Shown one piece after another: positions 45,210 through 55,185 of a stretch of DNA of 64,000 nt; position 1 is the first letter of the stretch, and every line of letters begins with the position of its first letter. Position numbers and translations under genes: made by a program. Source of the DNA: CAIXQW01 sp046049675 (lineage in GTDB: Bacteria > Bacteroidota > Bacteroidia > Chitinophagales > Chitinophagaceae); the NCBI GenBank assembly GCA_046049675.1, contig JBJORA010000012.1, forward strand, positions 1 to 64,000. Direction: 5' to 3'. The notes beneath the pieces were generated by a model. That model was not told the origin of the DNA and did not search any database. It saw only the letters and a program-made list of their open reading frames with translations.

Positions 45210-45824
45210 CTACTTCCACAAATACACATAACTCTTCTTATACTCCTCAAACGGAATCCTTGTATGGCTATTTGTTTGGAGATAATGCATAATCACTTCA
45301 AAATTTGGAATGTCTAAGTAGCCAGGCACGGGCATTGGGTTTTGAAAATTTTCCATTAGAATAATACTCGTTGGGTAGCTGCGTTTGCCATTCATAAGCT
45401 TATCAGCGAGTTCATTAACGCCATTTTCTATGCTGTAAATTTTACCTTGAAACGGTACATCATTATCTTTTTCGGCATTGAACTTAATACAATAAAAATT
45501 CTCGTTCATAAACTTGGCAACGCGAGGATCTTTGAATGTTTTTGAATCCATCACCTTACACCAGCCGCACCAGTCTGTGTACACATCTACATAAACCTTG
45601 CGGGGTTGTTGCGCCATTTTATCTTGTGCTTGTTGCCAAGTAAGCCATTGAATTTCTTCGGTGGCTTCTTCTTTTTTAGCAGGAGCGGGCTTTGCAGTTG
45701 CAGGGGTAGTAGTAGTTGCCTTTGCGGGTTTCGGCTTTCTTACAGTTTTTTTAGCTGTTTGGGCTATACTAGCTGTGCTTAAAACTAGCAAACAAGTTGC
45801 TGCAAGGCAAATGGACTTAAGCAT
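45210..45824 (-). CDS. exported thioredoxin-fold protein
   Basis: This 204-residue protein has a signal peptide (about 1-22, ending IAQT) and a Lys/Ala/Pro/Thr-rich linker (about 23-58). The thioredoxin-like domain has the redox motif DWCGWCKVMD (about 89-98), followed by FKDPRVAKFMNENFYCIKFNAE and a late cis-proline in SYPTSIIL. It matches the periplasmic thioredoxin_7/DUF255-like group. It probably reduces or isomerises disulphides in the periplasm. The partner is unknown. Confidence 0.88.
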   Translation of the reverse strand: MLKSICLAATCLLVLSTASIAQTAKKTVRKPKPAKATTTTPATAKPAPAKKEEATEEIQWLTWQQAQDKMAQQPRKVYVDVYTDWCGWCKVMDSKTFKDPRVAKFMNENFYCIKFNAEKDNDVPFQGKIYSIENGVNELADKLMNGKRSYPTSIILMENFQNPMPVPGYLDIPNFEVIMHYLQTNSHTRIPFEEYKKSYVYLWK

Positions 45825-45881
45825 GATGTATTAATATTTGCGATAAAATTAAAATGCATATAAATGCTAGCTTTACAACAT

Positions 45882-46448
45882 ATGGTTAATACCACCAGAC
45901 ATATCGCCCTTGCCATAACAGGCGCAAGCGGCAGTATTTATGCAAAGCAATGCTTGGATATTCTAACCGCACAAGCAAATATTACGGTTAGCGTAGTAAT
46001 GAGTGCCAATGCCAAGGATGTATGGCAACACGAACTAGGCAGCAAAAGCTATGAAAATTATAGTGTTAATTTTTTTGAAACCAACGACTTTACTGCAAGC
46101 TTTGCCAGTGGCAGTAGCACAACTGAGGCCTTAATTGTTGTGCCTTGCAGCATGGGCACTTTGGGTAGAATTGCAGGTGGCATTAGCGATAGTCTTATAA
46201 CGCGCGCTGCAGATGTGATGCTTAAAGAAAGACGTAAATTGATTTTGGTAGCGCGTGAAACACCATTAAATGCCATCCATTTGAAAAACATGTTGACCGT
46301 AACAGAAGCCGGCGCTATCGTTTGCCCAGCTGTGCCGAGTTATTACAGTAATCCTACAACACTCGAAGAAGCAGCACTAACTGTAACCAAGCGTGTAATG
46401 AGCTTACTTGGTGTGGACTGCGGTGAGTATCGTTGGGGTAAGCATTAG
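45882..46448 (+). CDS. ubiX: flavin prenyltransferase
   Basis: This 188-residue UbiX makes prenylated FMN, the cofactor of UbiD-type decarboxylases. Motifs are ITGASGSIYAKQ (about 10-21), VPCSMGTLGRIAGGISD, RETPLNAIHLKNM and AIVCPAVPSYY. The ATG at 45882 is preferred; the in-frame ATG at 45864 adds six residues. No ubiD gene is adjacent. It is convergent with purD, with 3 bp between stops. Confidence 0.92.
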   Translation: MVNTTRHIALAITGASGSIYAKQCLDILTAQANITVSVVMSANAKDVWQHELGSKSYENYSVNFFETNDFTASFASGSSTTEALIVVPCSMGTLGRIAGGISDSLITRAADVMLKERRKLILVARETPLNAIHLKNMLTVTEAGAIVCPAVPSYYSNPTTLEEAALTVTKRVMSLLGVDCGEYRWGKH

Positions 46449-46451
46449 TGT

Positions 46452-47738
46452 CTAAACAAATTCGTAGCCGATATCCGAACGATAGTATTTGCCTTCAAAA
46501 GTTACTTCTGCGGCTGCCTCCTTGCTCAAGTGAAGCGCCTCAGCAAGTGTATCGGCTAAAGAGGTTGCCGTAAGCACTCTACCGCCGCTTGTAACAACTT
46601 TGCCGTCCTTTAAACCTGTGCCTGCATGGTATATTTTGGTTTTGGCGCTGTCTATAGCATTACTAATTTCAAAACCTTTGGCATAGTCGCCAGGATAGCC
46701 ACCACTTACACACATGACTGTTGCTGCGTGTTGCGGATGAAACTCAACACTAGTCTCGTTGAGCGAATTATGATGGCAATGCAAAAACAATTCTACAAGA
46801 TCTGAATTAAGGCGAGGTAAAACAACTTCAGTTTCTGGATCGCCAAGGCGGCAGTTATACTCTATAACAAATGGCTCGTTGTTTACCTTAATCAAGCCAA
46901 AAAATACAAAACCGTGGTAATTGATGTTTTCTGCAGCTAAACCTGCTATGGTTGGCTGTACAATTTGCGACACCACCTTTTGCATAAAAGCCTCATCAGC
47001 AAATGGTACAGGACTAATTGCACCCATGCCGCCAGTATTTAGGCCCGTATCGCCTTCGCCAATGCGCTTATAGTCCTTTGCTTCTGGCAATAAAACATAG
47101 TTTTTTCCATCGGTAAGGGCAAAAACGCTCAATTCTATACCATCCAAAAATTGCTCAACAACCACTTTGCTGCTTGCAGTGCCAAATTTGGCATCAAGCA
47201 ACATGGCCTTAAATTCTGTGATAGCCTCCTCTAGGGTTTGACAAATTAAGACGCCTTTGCCCGCTGCAAGACCATCTGCCTTTAATACAATCGGTAAGCT
47301 ATGCTGTTGGAGGTAGGAGAGACCGTCCTCCAAATTTTCTGCGGTGAACTCGCGATACGTTGCAGTTGGGATATTGTGCCTACCCATAAAAGCCTTGCAA
47401 TAAGCTTTGCTACCTTCTAACTGGGCCGCTTCTTGACTAGGGCCGATAATTGCGATGTTAGTATCAGTGTCGTTCGCAAAATAATCGTAGATACCCTTAA
47501 CTAAAGGCTCCTCTGGTCCAACCACAATCATGTTAATGTGATTATTTATACAAAATGATTTAATTGATTCAAAATCATTGATTTGTAATGATATATTTTC
47601 TCCAAATTGAGAGGTGCCAGCATTGCCGGGTGCAATAAAAAGTTGCTTGCAATAGGGGCTTTGGCTGAGTTTATGGGCTAGGGCATGCTCGCGGCCACCG
47701 CTGCCTAAAAGCAAGATATGTTGTGCTGTAAAGTTCAT
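46452..47738 (-). CDS. purD: phosphoribosylamine--glycine ligase (GAR synthetase)
   Basis: This 428-residue ATP-grasp enzyme catalyses the second step of purine synthesis. The N-terminus has ILLLGSGGREHALAHKL (about 7-23). The ATP-grasp region contains VLKADGLAAGKGVLIC and GDTGLNTGGMGAISP, and the metal-binding end is EYNCRLGDPETEVVLPRL. The ATG at 47738 is preferred; the longer reading to 47846 adds an unconserved Cys-rich tail. The length matches the family. Confidence 0.96.
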   Translation of the reverse strand: MNFTAQHILLLGSGGREHALAHKLSQSPYCKQLFIAPGNAGTSQFGENISLQINDFESIKSFCINNHINMIVVGPEEPLVKGIYDYFANDTDTNIAIIGPSQEAAQLEGSKAYCKAFMGRHNIPTATYREFTAENLEDGLSYLQQHSLPIVLKADGLAAGKGVLICQTLEEAITEFKAMLLDAKFGTASSKVVVEQFLDGIELSVFALTDGKNYVLLPEAKDYKRIGEGDTGLNTGGMGAISPVPFADEAFMQKVVSQIVQPTIAGLAAENINYHGFVFFGLIKVNNEPFVIEYNCRLGDPETEVVLPRLNSDLVELFLHCHHNSLNETSVEFHPQHAATVMCVSGGYPGDYAKGFEISNAIDSAKTKIYHAGTGLKDGKVVTSGGRVLTATSLADTLAEALHLSKEAAAEVTFEGKYYRSDIGYEFV

Positions 47739-47948
47739 TTTGCAGCTGCAAAGTAAGTTCAAATTTGAAACATTTTGGCAATGACAAGTAGTAGGCGCCA
47801 CCGCAACACTTGGCTTGAATTGGTACAACTTGGCAAGCAAAAACAAAGTGCCTAGGCAGAATTTACTATGCCTGTGTGGATTAAATAAAGCGGCAATGCT
47901 GCTGCTTGATGGGAATTATGTTCTATTTTGCCTGCTTAGAATTAACAT

Positions 47949-49526
47949 ATGGAAGATATAAAAACACAAAAAGGACATCCAAAAGGGCTGTATTTGCTGT
48001 TTACAACAGAAATGGCAGAACGCTTTAGCTACTATGGCATGCGGGCTATTTTCATCTTGTTTATGACCAAAATGCTCTTGCTAACTGACAAAGATGCAAG
48101 TAATGTATACGGTAGTTATACTGGTCTTGTATACCTAACGCCGCTATTGGGTGGTTATTTAAGTGACAGATTCCTCGGTAATAATAAAAGTATTCTGCTA
48201 GGTGGTGCCCTAATGGCTATAGGACAATTGTTAATGTTCTTTAGTGCTAGCATGGCAGATGGCTTAGCTCAAAGCCCAAGCGCATTAACTTGTATGTGGG
48301 CAGGTCTTACAATGTTGATTATGGGTAATGGTTTCTTTAAGCCTAACATTAGCACATTAGTTGGGCAGCTTTATCCAGCCAATGATAAACGTATTGATGC
48401 GGCCTTTACCATTTTCTATATGGGTATCAATTTGGGCGCATTCTTTAGTCCGTTGGTATGTAGCACATTAGCGGAAAAGTACGGCTTTAAGTGGGGCTTT
48501 TTAGCTGCTTGCGTTGGCATGATCTTGAGCTTAATTGTATTTGTTGTAATGAAAGACAAACTGCTTCGTAATACTTCTGGACAAAGCATTGGTGCAGAAG
48601 TAAAGAAAATAGACATGAAGCACATAGGTATTGTACTTGGTGCAACGGCGTTTATCTTCTTTTTGCTAAACTTCAAAACATGGTTCAAGGTAGATGTAGA
48701 TCCTATTGCATGGTTGATTTACGGTGCCATGGTTGTGATGCCAATTGTTATTTTGACCAATGGAACATTAACTAAAGCTGAAAGATCACGTATCATAGTA
48801 ATCTTCATCCTCGCATTCTTTGTAATATTCTTTTGGGCCGCATTTGAACAGGCTGGTGCCTCGCTTACTTTGTTTGCTGATCGCAATACAGACCGCATGA
48901 TTGGTACGTGGGATATGCCTTCTGGATGGTTCCAAAGTGTAAATCCGCTAGCTGTAATTGGTTTAGCACCGCTTATAGCTGGTCTTTGGCTTACAATGGG
49001 TAGAAGAAACATGGAGCCTAATTCTGCCGTAAAAATGGGTATTGGTCTAGCGCTAGTATGCTTAGGTTACATTGTAATTCTGCTTGGACTAAAAACAATG
49101 GGCACCGATGGCAAAATCAGCATGTGGTGGTTAATGGCATTGTACATCATCCACTCAATTGGTGAACTTTGTCTTAGTCCAATTGGCTTAAGCATGGTAT
49201 CAAGACTTTCTCCAATTCGTATTGGCTCATTGATGATGGGTACTTGGTTTTTAGCTAATGCTGCAGCTAATAAGTTTGCTGGTACCTTAAGCGCACTTAT
49301 TCCACCTAGTGCAGAAGATTTAGCAAAGGGCGTAACAGTACCATCTATCTTAGGTTTCCAAATCAATAACCTCAACGATTTCTTCATGGTATTTATATTG
49401 ATGACAGCTGTGGCTGCCGTGATCCTATTTGCAATCAGTACTAAACTGCGCCAAATGATGTTTCTTGATACACTTGGTAAAGAAGGCGTAGATCCAAAAA
49501 TAAATGCAGAGATTACCAATAACTAA
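47949..49526 (+). CDS. POT/PTR family peptide:H+ symporter
   Basis: This 525-residue major-facilitator-type proton-coupled oligopeptide transporter has about 12-14 membrane helices. POT signatures are FTTEMAERFSYYGMRAIFILF (split, about 16-36; the E-x-x-E-R-F-x-Y type motif), GGYLSDRFLGNNKSILLGG, GNGFFKPNIST and FYMGINLGAFFSPL. It probably takes up di- and tripeptides. A paralogue follows 87 bp downstream beyond a terminator, so the two can be expressed separately. Confidence 0.93.
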   Translation: MEDIKTQKGHPKGLYLLFTTEMAERFSYYGMRAIFILFMTKMLLLTDKDASNVYGSYTGLVYLTPLLGGYLSDRFLGNNKSILLGGALMAIGQLLMFFSASMADGLAQSPSALTCMWAGLTMLIMGNGFFKPNISTLVGQLYPANDKRIDAAFTIFYMGINLGAFFSPLVCSTLAEKYGFKWGFLAACVGMILSLIVFVVMKDKLLRNTSGQSIGAEVKKIDMKHIGIVLGATAFIFFLLNFKTWFKVDVDPIAWLIYGAMVVMPIVILTNGTLTKAERSRIIVIFILAFFVIFFWAAFEQAGASLTLFADRNTDRMIGTWDMPSGWFQSVNPLAVIGLAPLIAGLWLTMGRRNMEPNSAVKMGIGLALVCLGYIVILLGLKTMGTDGKISMWWLMALYIIHSIGELCLSPIGLSMVSRLSPIRIGSLMMGTWFLANAAANKFAGTLSALIPPSAEDLAKGVTVPSILGFQINNLNDFFMVFILMTAVAAVILFAISTKLRQMMFLDTLGKEGVDPKINAEITNN

Positions 49527-49549
49527 TTTCAAAAATTACTAATTTTTCA

Positions 49550-49584
49550 GATGGCGAGGCGTACTATGCTTCGCCATCATTTTT
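49550..49584 (+). terminator. intrinsic terminator between tandem POT genes
   Basis: GATGGCGAGGC (49550-49560) pairs with GCTTCGCCATC (49568-49578) around a GTACTAT loop, and a T-run follows. It separates the two transporter genes. Confidence 0.85.
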
Positions 49585-49613
49585 ACAAAACATATTTAAC
49601 AGCTATAAAGTAA

Positions 49614-51290
49614 ATGAGTACCACAAGCAAGCACCCTAAAGCCTTACCATATCTCTTCTTCAGCGAAATGTGGGAGAGATTTGGCTACTATCTAATGATT
49701 GGCATCTTTACGCTATACCTTAAAGATAAAATTGGTAATGGTGGCTTTGGTTTAAATGAAAAAGAGAGTGCCGATTTGTATGGTACTTTTATTGCACTCG
49801 TATTCTTTACGCCATTTTTGGGTGGTATACTTGCCGATAGGTATTGGGGATACAAAAAAACAATTATTGTAGGTGGCTTGCTGATGGGCATTGGCTATTG
49901 CCTAATGGGCATTCATAGCAAGGCCATGTTGTACACAGCTATGACCTGTGTAATTGTTGGCAATGGCTTGTTCAAACCAAACATTAGTAGCTTGCTAGGT
50001 AATATTTATAACCGACCAGAGTTTAAAGCCAATAAAGACAGCGGCTACAATATCTTCTACATGGGCATTAACGTAGGCGCATTTATTTGCAACTTTTTTG
50101 GCGCAGCCTTGTACAATGCCTTTGGCTGGACTTGGGCCTTTGTAGCTGCCGGCGTTGGTATGTTTATTGGCATTGTGGTTTTTGTTTTAGGCATGAAATA
50201 TTATGAAGGTGCAGATGAGAAAAAAGGCATGGCGCCTGGCGATATGAGTACCAAAGAAATCCTCTTAAAAATCTTACTACCGTCGGTGGTGTTTGCAGCG
50301 ATTGGCTTTTTTATTAATGGTATTACAGATACTAAAACGAACCCTAATGGCAACTTACTTGGTAGCGATAGCACTGATGCATTTTTGTTTGCTTGCATCC
50401 CAGTTTGCTTTTTCTTCTATAGCATTTATAAGCGCGCACAAGCTCACGAAAAAAGACCATTGGCTGCAATGCTGACAATTTTTAGCGTGGTGGTGGTGTT
50501 TTGGGCTGTATTTAAGCAAAACGGTACAGCGCTCAATACTTGGGCAGATAATTATACGAATCGTGAAGTAACAGGCACTACAGCATCTGTACTAAACAGC
50601 CTAAAGCAAAGCAAAGAAGTAACGTACCAACTTGGCAAGGACAGCGTAGCGCTAACCGATGCACAATTTAGAGCAATTAAAGATGGCAACGGCAACAAGG
50701 TAAAAGGCTTAGATTACCCTAGCTATTTTAAGAACGTAGCAGTAAAACCAGCGGAAGGCAGTAAGGTAAGTTTGTGGAGCACCAACTTAAGCCAAAGCAT
50801 TAATCCTGGTTGGGTTATTTTACTTACACCTGTGGTAGTTGGTTTCTTTACTTGGCTGCGTCGCAAAAAGAAAGAACCAAGTACGCCTACAAAAATTGCT
50901 TTAGGTTTATTAATTAGTGGTCTAAGTACTTTAGTAATGGTAGCTGCGGCAAAGGCGAGTCACGTTGGAGCAGATAAAGTAAGCTTGTGGTGGTTGATAG
51001 GTACGTACGGCGTAGTAACAATTGGTGAGTTGATGCTTAGTCCAATGGGCTTGAGCTTGGTAAGTAAAATGAGTCCTGTACGTATGACCAGCATAATGAT
51101 GGGCGGTTGGTTTTTAGCCACTAGTATCGGCAATAAGATGAGTGGTGTGCTTGCTAGCCTTTGGGATAACTACGACGACAAGGGCGGCTTCTTTATGGTA
51201 AACTTCTGGCTACTTATTGCTGCAAGCGTTGTGATGTTTGCCTTGCTAAGGTGGCTAAATAAAATATTTGCCGAACACGCAGCAGGGTAG
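49614..51290 (+). CDS. POT/PTR family peptide:H+ symporter, second copy
   Basis: This 558-residue paralogue of the upstream transporter shares the POT motifs LFFSEMWERFGYYLMIGIF (about 14-32), GGILADRYWGYKKTI, GNGLFKPNISSLL and FYMGINVGAFICNFF. It carries a longer soluble insert (about 315-385) between helices, with KDSVALTDAQFRAIKDGNG, which is common in Bacteroidota members. Different peptide ranges for the two copies are likely but not shown. Confidence 0.93.
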   Translation: MSTTSKHPKALPYLFFSEMWERFGYYLMIGIFTLYLKDKIGNGGFGLNEKESADLYGTFIALVFFTPFLGGILADRYWGYKKTIIVGGLLMGIGYCLMGIHSKAMLYTAMTCVIVGNGLFKPNISSLLGNIYNRPEFKANKDSGYNIFYMGINVGAFICNFFGAALYNAFGWTWAFVAAGVGMFIGIVVFVLGMKYYEGADEKKGMAPGDMSTKEILLKILLPSVVFAAIGFFINGITDTKTNPNGNLLGSDSTDAFLFACIPVCFFFYSIYKRAQAHEKRPLAAMLTIFSVVVVFWAVFKQNGTALNTWADNYTNREVTGTTASVLNSLKQSKEVTYQLGKDSVALTDAQFRAIKDGNGNKVKGLDYPSYFKNVAVKPAEGSKVSLWSTNLSQSINPGWVILLTPVVVGFFTWLRRKKKEPSTPTKIALGLLISGLSTLVMVAAAKASHVGADKVSLWWLIGTYGVVTIGELMLSPMGLSLVSKMSPVRMTSIMMGGWFLATSIGNKMSGVLASLWDNYDDKGGFFMVNFWLLIAASVVMFALLRWLNKIFAEHAAG

Positions 51291-51324
51291 AACTTGCGGC
51301 ACTACTTTATAGCGGCATATTGTA

Positions 51325-54150
51325 CTAAAGTGTAATTTGCACAATATGCCATTCGCCTTCTTGCGACAAACTAAGTGTAGCATTCATGTTGCGCAAGAGG
51401 TTGAGGTGTTCTATACGCTGTCTGATATTTTTTAGCGCCAACTTATTGCCTTCAGATTCTTGCAAGCTATTTTGCATACTTGCTTCTATACCTATGCCGT
51501 TATCCATGACTTTAATTGAAATAGACTCATTAGGCAATTTGTGGACTTCAATTTTAATTCTATTGTCAACTCCTTTTTTTCTAAATAAACCATGCTTAAT
51601 GCTATTCTCGGCGATTGGTTGCAGTAACAAAGGCGGAATTAGTAGCTCTTCAGCATCTACACTATCATGCAAATTAATCTGCCAATGGAGGGTATTATTG
51701 AAGCGAAGATTCTCTAGGCCTAAGTAGCCACGCACAATTTCTAACTCCGCAGACAAAGGAATCAGTTCTTGCTGCACATTACGCATGTTTTGCCTAATCA
51801 ATGCACTGAAATCATTAAGGTATTTATCTGCTTGGCTTACTTCGTTCATTCTATACATTGCTTGAATATTGGCAAGGCTATTGAACACGAAGTGCGGATT
51901 CATCATAGCGTTGAGCGCCTTCAACTCATTTTGAAGTGACTCAAACTTTGTAAGTTGTACTTGCAGCTTCTTCTTATTGCGCGCTTTATAATACGCCCTA
52001 ATGCCAAAAAACATCAATAGAATGCCTGACAGCACTGCCAAAGCAATAAACCAATTCGTTTTCCAGAACGGCAGTTTTCTATAAATATTGATCTTCTTTT
52101 CTGATATCACTGCGCCTCCTAAACCACATAGTTGAATCGTTATTTCAGAAGATCCATGTCTAAGATTTGGAATGCTTAACAAACCACTTGACAAACGTGC
52201 CCAGTCAGAACCTTCATATTTGTATTGCACAAAACAAGGATACTGCTCAAGATTGATGACGTCATACCTGACGTTGATGCTTCCTGCATTTTTTTCTACC
52301 TCGATAGAAGTATTGCTGCTATTGAAGCTTTGATTATAAACAACGACGTCAGCAAAATAGGGTAGCCTGCAGGGTGTAAGTAAATCTTGATAAGGTACTT
52401 TACTTATTGCTTTACTTGACAAAATGTACAAGTTCTGTGCCTTTGAAAAAACATTTACAACATCTTTAGGCAAAAAGCGTGCACCTAAATACGATACGCG
52501 AACATCATCTATGCCATCTTGCAATAGAACTGTGGTGTTTTGACCTAAAACAATATGCATTGAGTCGTTTACGCTAATGATATCTCGTACCACAAGATCT
52601 GCTGGCAATCCAGCAATTTTTCGATAAGTATTGTTGTTAAGTATATCTGTACAAAAATGCAGAGCACCTGAATGTGCTTGCATTATACAATGGTATTTAC
52701 CTTTTACGATTTTGAAAATCTTGATGGGTGCCTTAAAACTCTTTGTAACTTGCTTATCAACAGCATGAAGCAATAGGTCATTTTTTGTTGTAGCAAGAAT
52801 TAAGCTATCTTGATAATTATAAATGTCAAATATTCTAACCGCGCCACTTGTAAAGATGTGCGTAGCTGGCCGTAAGAAGAAAACCAATGCATGATTTACA
52901 CCAACAGGTCGGCCTCGAAAGTTGATTGTTTTCTTAATGAATGCAATTTTGTCTAAACTTTCAACTTTGGCAAGGCGCCCACGTTCTAATTCAAAATGCT
53001 CGTTGCCATATAAAATATCTAAACCTGAATTCTTTGACTGATGGATAAGAAAGGAGGAAGGGTTTTCATTACTTTGCATTTTAAACTGCTTCTGAAAAAC
53101 TAGATTTTCGTCAACTACATATAGTTTGTCGGTTCCATTATTGATTACAAGTTCACTACCAACAACATTAGCGTCTTTAAACTTTGCGGTACTTGGGTTT
53201 TCATAGGTGGGCTTCAGGTTCAAATCTATTTCAAATAAACCGTTGTCAATGGTTGACACGAGCAATTTGCCATTCTGTAAAGCACATACATCAGAAATAG
53301 TATACTCATCGAGTAAATACGCCTTGGTAGCATTAAGCTTTGTATCGTAAATGATAAGACCTGGTTTGCAACAGACGTACAGCAAGTGTGTTGCCGAGTC
53401 GTAGATAATACTATTAATTGGACCTGGCTTAATCGCTTGTTTTGGCTGCGGTATTCTATACTCATCTATCAGGATATGCGAAGGTGTTACAGTGTATGCG
53501 TGGCATTGCAAATGCTTACATAATACCTTGTCTGCGGTCTTTTCAAATCGTTCTTCAAACTTTTTTGCATTAGCAAGTGTTACTTTTCTATCGTTGCCGT
53601 AAAAAACAAAATTTGCATTAGCATCTATGTCAAAGGAAAAATGCTGAAAGTCTTTTGGGGTAAGCATAAGCGTAGATAAGCTTTTGCCATCGTATTTATA
53701 TATCGTATCAATGCCCGTAGAGTATATAATGACATTTTTATGTTTCTTATCGTCGAGCGTACGTAAGTTACTAGTTAGCTGCACTGGCCGCACTAAGCTA
53801 GTGTCATTTCTTGCAGAGTGGTAATAGTGATTTTGAATAAATGCCAAAGTAGCTTTGAAAGTACTCAACCACATTCTACCGTGCTCATCTTCGTAGATAT
53901 CAAATACTTCGTCCTTGATTTCATCTTCGGGATTAAGGTAGGCATACGGATGCACATCGTTACCAGTATACTGGAGAAGTCCTTCGTTCGTACACAGTAG
54001 AATGCTGCCGTTTTTTAATTTGAAAATACCATAAATCGTATTTGTACTAAGTAGATTATCTGTCGTATAATTTACAATGGTTTGCGCAGTAATACTTGAT
54101 GCACCACAAGAAAAAAACAACACCGCAATTAACCCAGGTAAAACTCTCAT
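51325..54150 (-). CDS. LytS-type sensor histidine kinase with N-terminal regulator propeller
   Basis: This 941-residue membrane sensor has a signal peptide (about 1-22) and a long periplasmic beta-propeller (about 25-590, starting IVNYTTDNLLSTNTIYGIF and NEGLLQYTG repeats). A Y_Y_Y-like domain follows (about 600-690), then one membrane helix (WFIALAVLSGILLMFFGI, about 703). The His-kinase domain has the phospho-acceptor motif MMNPHFVFNSLANIQAMYRM (H about 755) and a late ATPase region with NSIKHGL and MDNGIGIE. It overlaps the response-regulator gene by 4 bp (ATGA). It resembles sensors that read glycans or cell-envelope cues; the ligand is unknown. Confidence 0.9.
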   Translation of the reverse strand: MRVLPGLIAVLFFSCGASSITAQTIVNYTTDNLLSTNTIYGIFKLKNGSILLCTNEGLLQYTGNDVHPYAYLNPEDEIKDEVFDIYEDEHGRMWLSTFKATLAFIQNHYYHSARNDTSLVRPVQLTSNLRTLDDKKHKNVIIYSTGIDTIYKYDGKSLSTLMLTPKDFQHFSFDIDANANFVFYGNDRKVTLANAKKFEERFEKTADKVLCKHLQCHAYTVTPSHILIDEYRIPQPKQAIKPGPINSIIYDSATHLLYVCCKPGLIIYDTKLNATKAYLLDEYTISDVCALQNGKLLVSTIDNGLFEIDLNLKPTYENPSTAKFKDANVVGSELVINNGTDKLYVVDENLVFQKQFKMQSNENPSSFLIHQSKNSGLDILYGNEHFELERGRLAKVESLDKIAFIKKTINFRGRPVGVNHALVFFLRPATHIFTSGAVRIFDIYNYQDSLILATTKNDLLLHAVDKQVTKSFKAPIKIFKIVKGKYHCIMQAHSGALHFCTDILNNNTYRKIAGLPADLVVRDIISVNDSMHIVLGQNTTVLLQDGIDDVRVSYLGARFLPKDVVNVFSKAQNLYILSSKAISKVPYQDLLTPCRLPYFADVVVYNQSFNSSNTSIEVEKNAGSINVRYDVINLEQYPCFVQYKYEGSDWARLSSGLLSIPNLRHGSSEITIQLCGLGGAVISEKKINIYRKLPFWKTNWFIALAVLSGILLMFFGIRAYYKARNKKKLQVQLTKFESLQNELKALNAMMNPHFVFNSLANIQAMYRMNEVSQADKYLNDFSALIRQNMRNVQQELIPLSAELEIVRGYLGLENLRFNNTLHWQINLHDSVDAEELLIPPLLLQPIAENSIKHGLFRKKGVDNRIKIEVHKLPNESISIKVMDNGIGIEASMQNSLQESEGNKLALKNIRQRIEHLNLLRNMNATLSLSQEGEWHIVQITL

Positions 54151-54884
54151 GGTTTATTCGCGAGTAGTTTGGTTATTTCCGCCACCTTTCTTGCACTAAC
54201 TTCAACTTTGGTATTGTTGCTAAGTACCAAGTTGCGTGTGCTGTCAAGGGTTTTGGCATGTTTCAAATTGGCAATGGTACTTTTATGTATTCTTACAAAA
54301 CTTGCACCAAGTATATCCTCAAAGTAATTTAATGGCTTGCTAGCAGTAACCTTCTTGGCATTGCCTTTCTCTAAATAATTGAAGGTGCAATAAGACCCAG
54401 AAGCTTCCACAAAAAGTATATCGGCAATAGGAATGAAATACTTGCCATTATGCGTATTGATAGTCAATTGATCACGCGCCTTTAGTGACTCAACAATCTC
54501 ACGCGACGACTGTGGTGGGGTGGTTGCGTTGTTGTCAATTATCCATTGCAAGGCAGCGATAAGGCTCTCTTCATTTACAGGCTTCGTTAGAAAATCAATC
54601 GCATGTAACTTGAATGCAGCCATTGCGTATTGGTCGTAAGCAGTAATGAAAATGAGGTTGGTTTTATCGTTGCGCTTTGCAAGAAAATCCATCGCATTTT
54701 CGTGCGGAATATGAATATCAAATAATGAAATGTCTGGATGATGATCGTCTAAAAGCGCTGCAGCCTCGTCGGTATTATGTGCAATGCCAACAACATCAAT
54801 CAATCCGCTAAAGTTTTCTTTAACGATGTAAGCTAAGTACTTACTTATAGCTACTTCGTCTTCTACAATGATTAGTTTTAGCAT
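54147..54884 (-). CDS. LytTR-family response regulator
   Basis: This 245-residue response regulator has a receiver domain (about 1-120; phospho-Asp in DISLFDIHI, with Lys in FLTKPVNEES) and a LytTR DNA-binding domain (about 145-245; ILFVEASGSYCTFNY, FVRIHKSTIANLKHA). LytTR domains bind short direct repeats about two helical turns apart. Three such repeats lie 150-210 bp upstream of this gene. The ATG at 54884 is preferred; a longer GTG reading to 54923 runs through a 7-C tract. The gene is coupled to the kinase gene downstream. Confidence 0.92.
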   Translation of the reverse strand: MLKLIIVEDEVAISKYLAYIVKENFSGLIDVVGIAHNTDEAAALLDDHHPDISLFDIHIPHENAMDFLAKRNDKTNLIFITAYDQYAMAAFKLHAIDFLTKPVNEESLIAALQWIIDNNATTPPQSSREIVESLKARDQLTINTHNGKYFIPIADILFVEASGSYCTFNYLEKGNAKKVTASKPLNYFEDILGASFVRIHKSTIANLKHAKTLDSTRNLVLSNNTKVEVSARKVAEITKLLANKP

Positions 54885-55036
54885 GAAAATATTAGTCCCC
54901 CCCGGATGCCTCGTACAAGACACTAGCGCAATTTACATTTTTAGGTGCAATTATTTTCGTCTTGCACCAATCTAAACAAGCATAAAATGCAAGTATTTTT
55001 TTGCACTATAGGCAACTTTTTGTGTTAAATGCAATG

Positions 55037-55095
55037 CGTTCAGAAACAATTTGCCTACGTTCAGAAACAATTTTACCCTTTTCAGTCCACAATTT
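55037..55095 (-). promoter_or_regulatory. three 21-bp-phased direct repeats, probable LytTR operator
   Basis: CGTTCAGAAACAATTT occurs at 55037-55052 and again, identical, at 55058-55073. A third, imperfect copy (TTCAG..CACAATTT) is at 55081-55095. The TTCAG words start at 55039, 55060 and 55081, exactly 21 bp apart. This spacing suits LytTR regulators. The only downstream operon is the adjacent response regulator and kinase. Confidence 0.7.
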
Positions 55096-55185
55096 CTACT
55101 TTTATATCGCAATCGGGTATCAGTTTTCTCCTATAACATTTACCCAATTTAATAGAGCGTACACTACTTCACTCTAGTAAGAAAA

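Noticed and set aside
45030..45210. A coding repeat protein (Glu/Arg/Ser-rich) in the purine-rich tract
   Set aside because: Open frames are caused by low complexity; there is no start codon with context and no length beyond the tract.
54885..54923. GTG start of the response regulator 13 codons upstream
   Set aside because: It passes through a 7-C tract and adds residues before the conserved LKLIIVEDE start of receiver domains.
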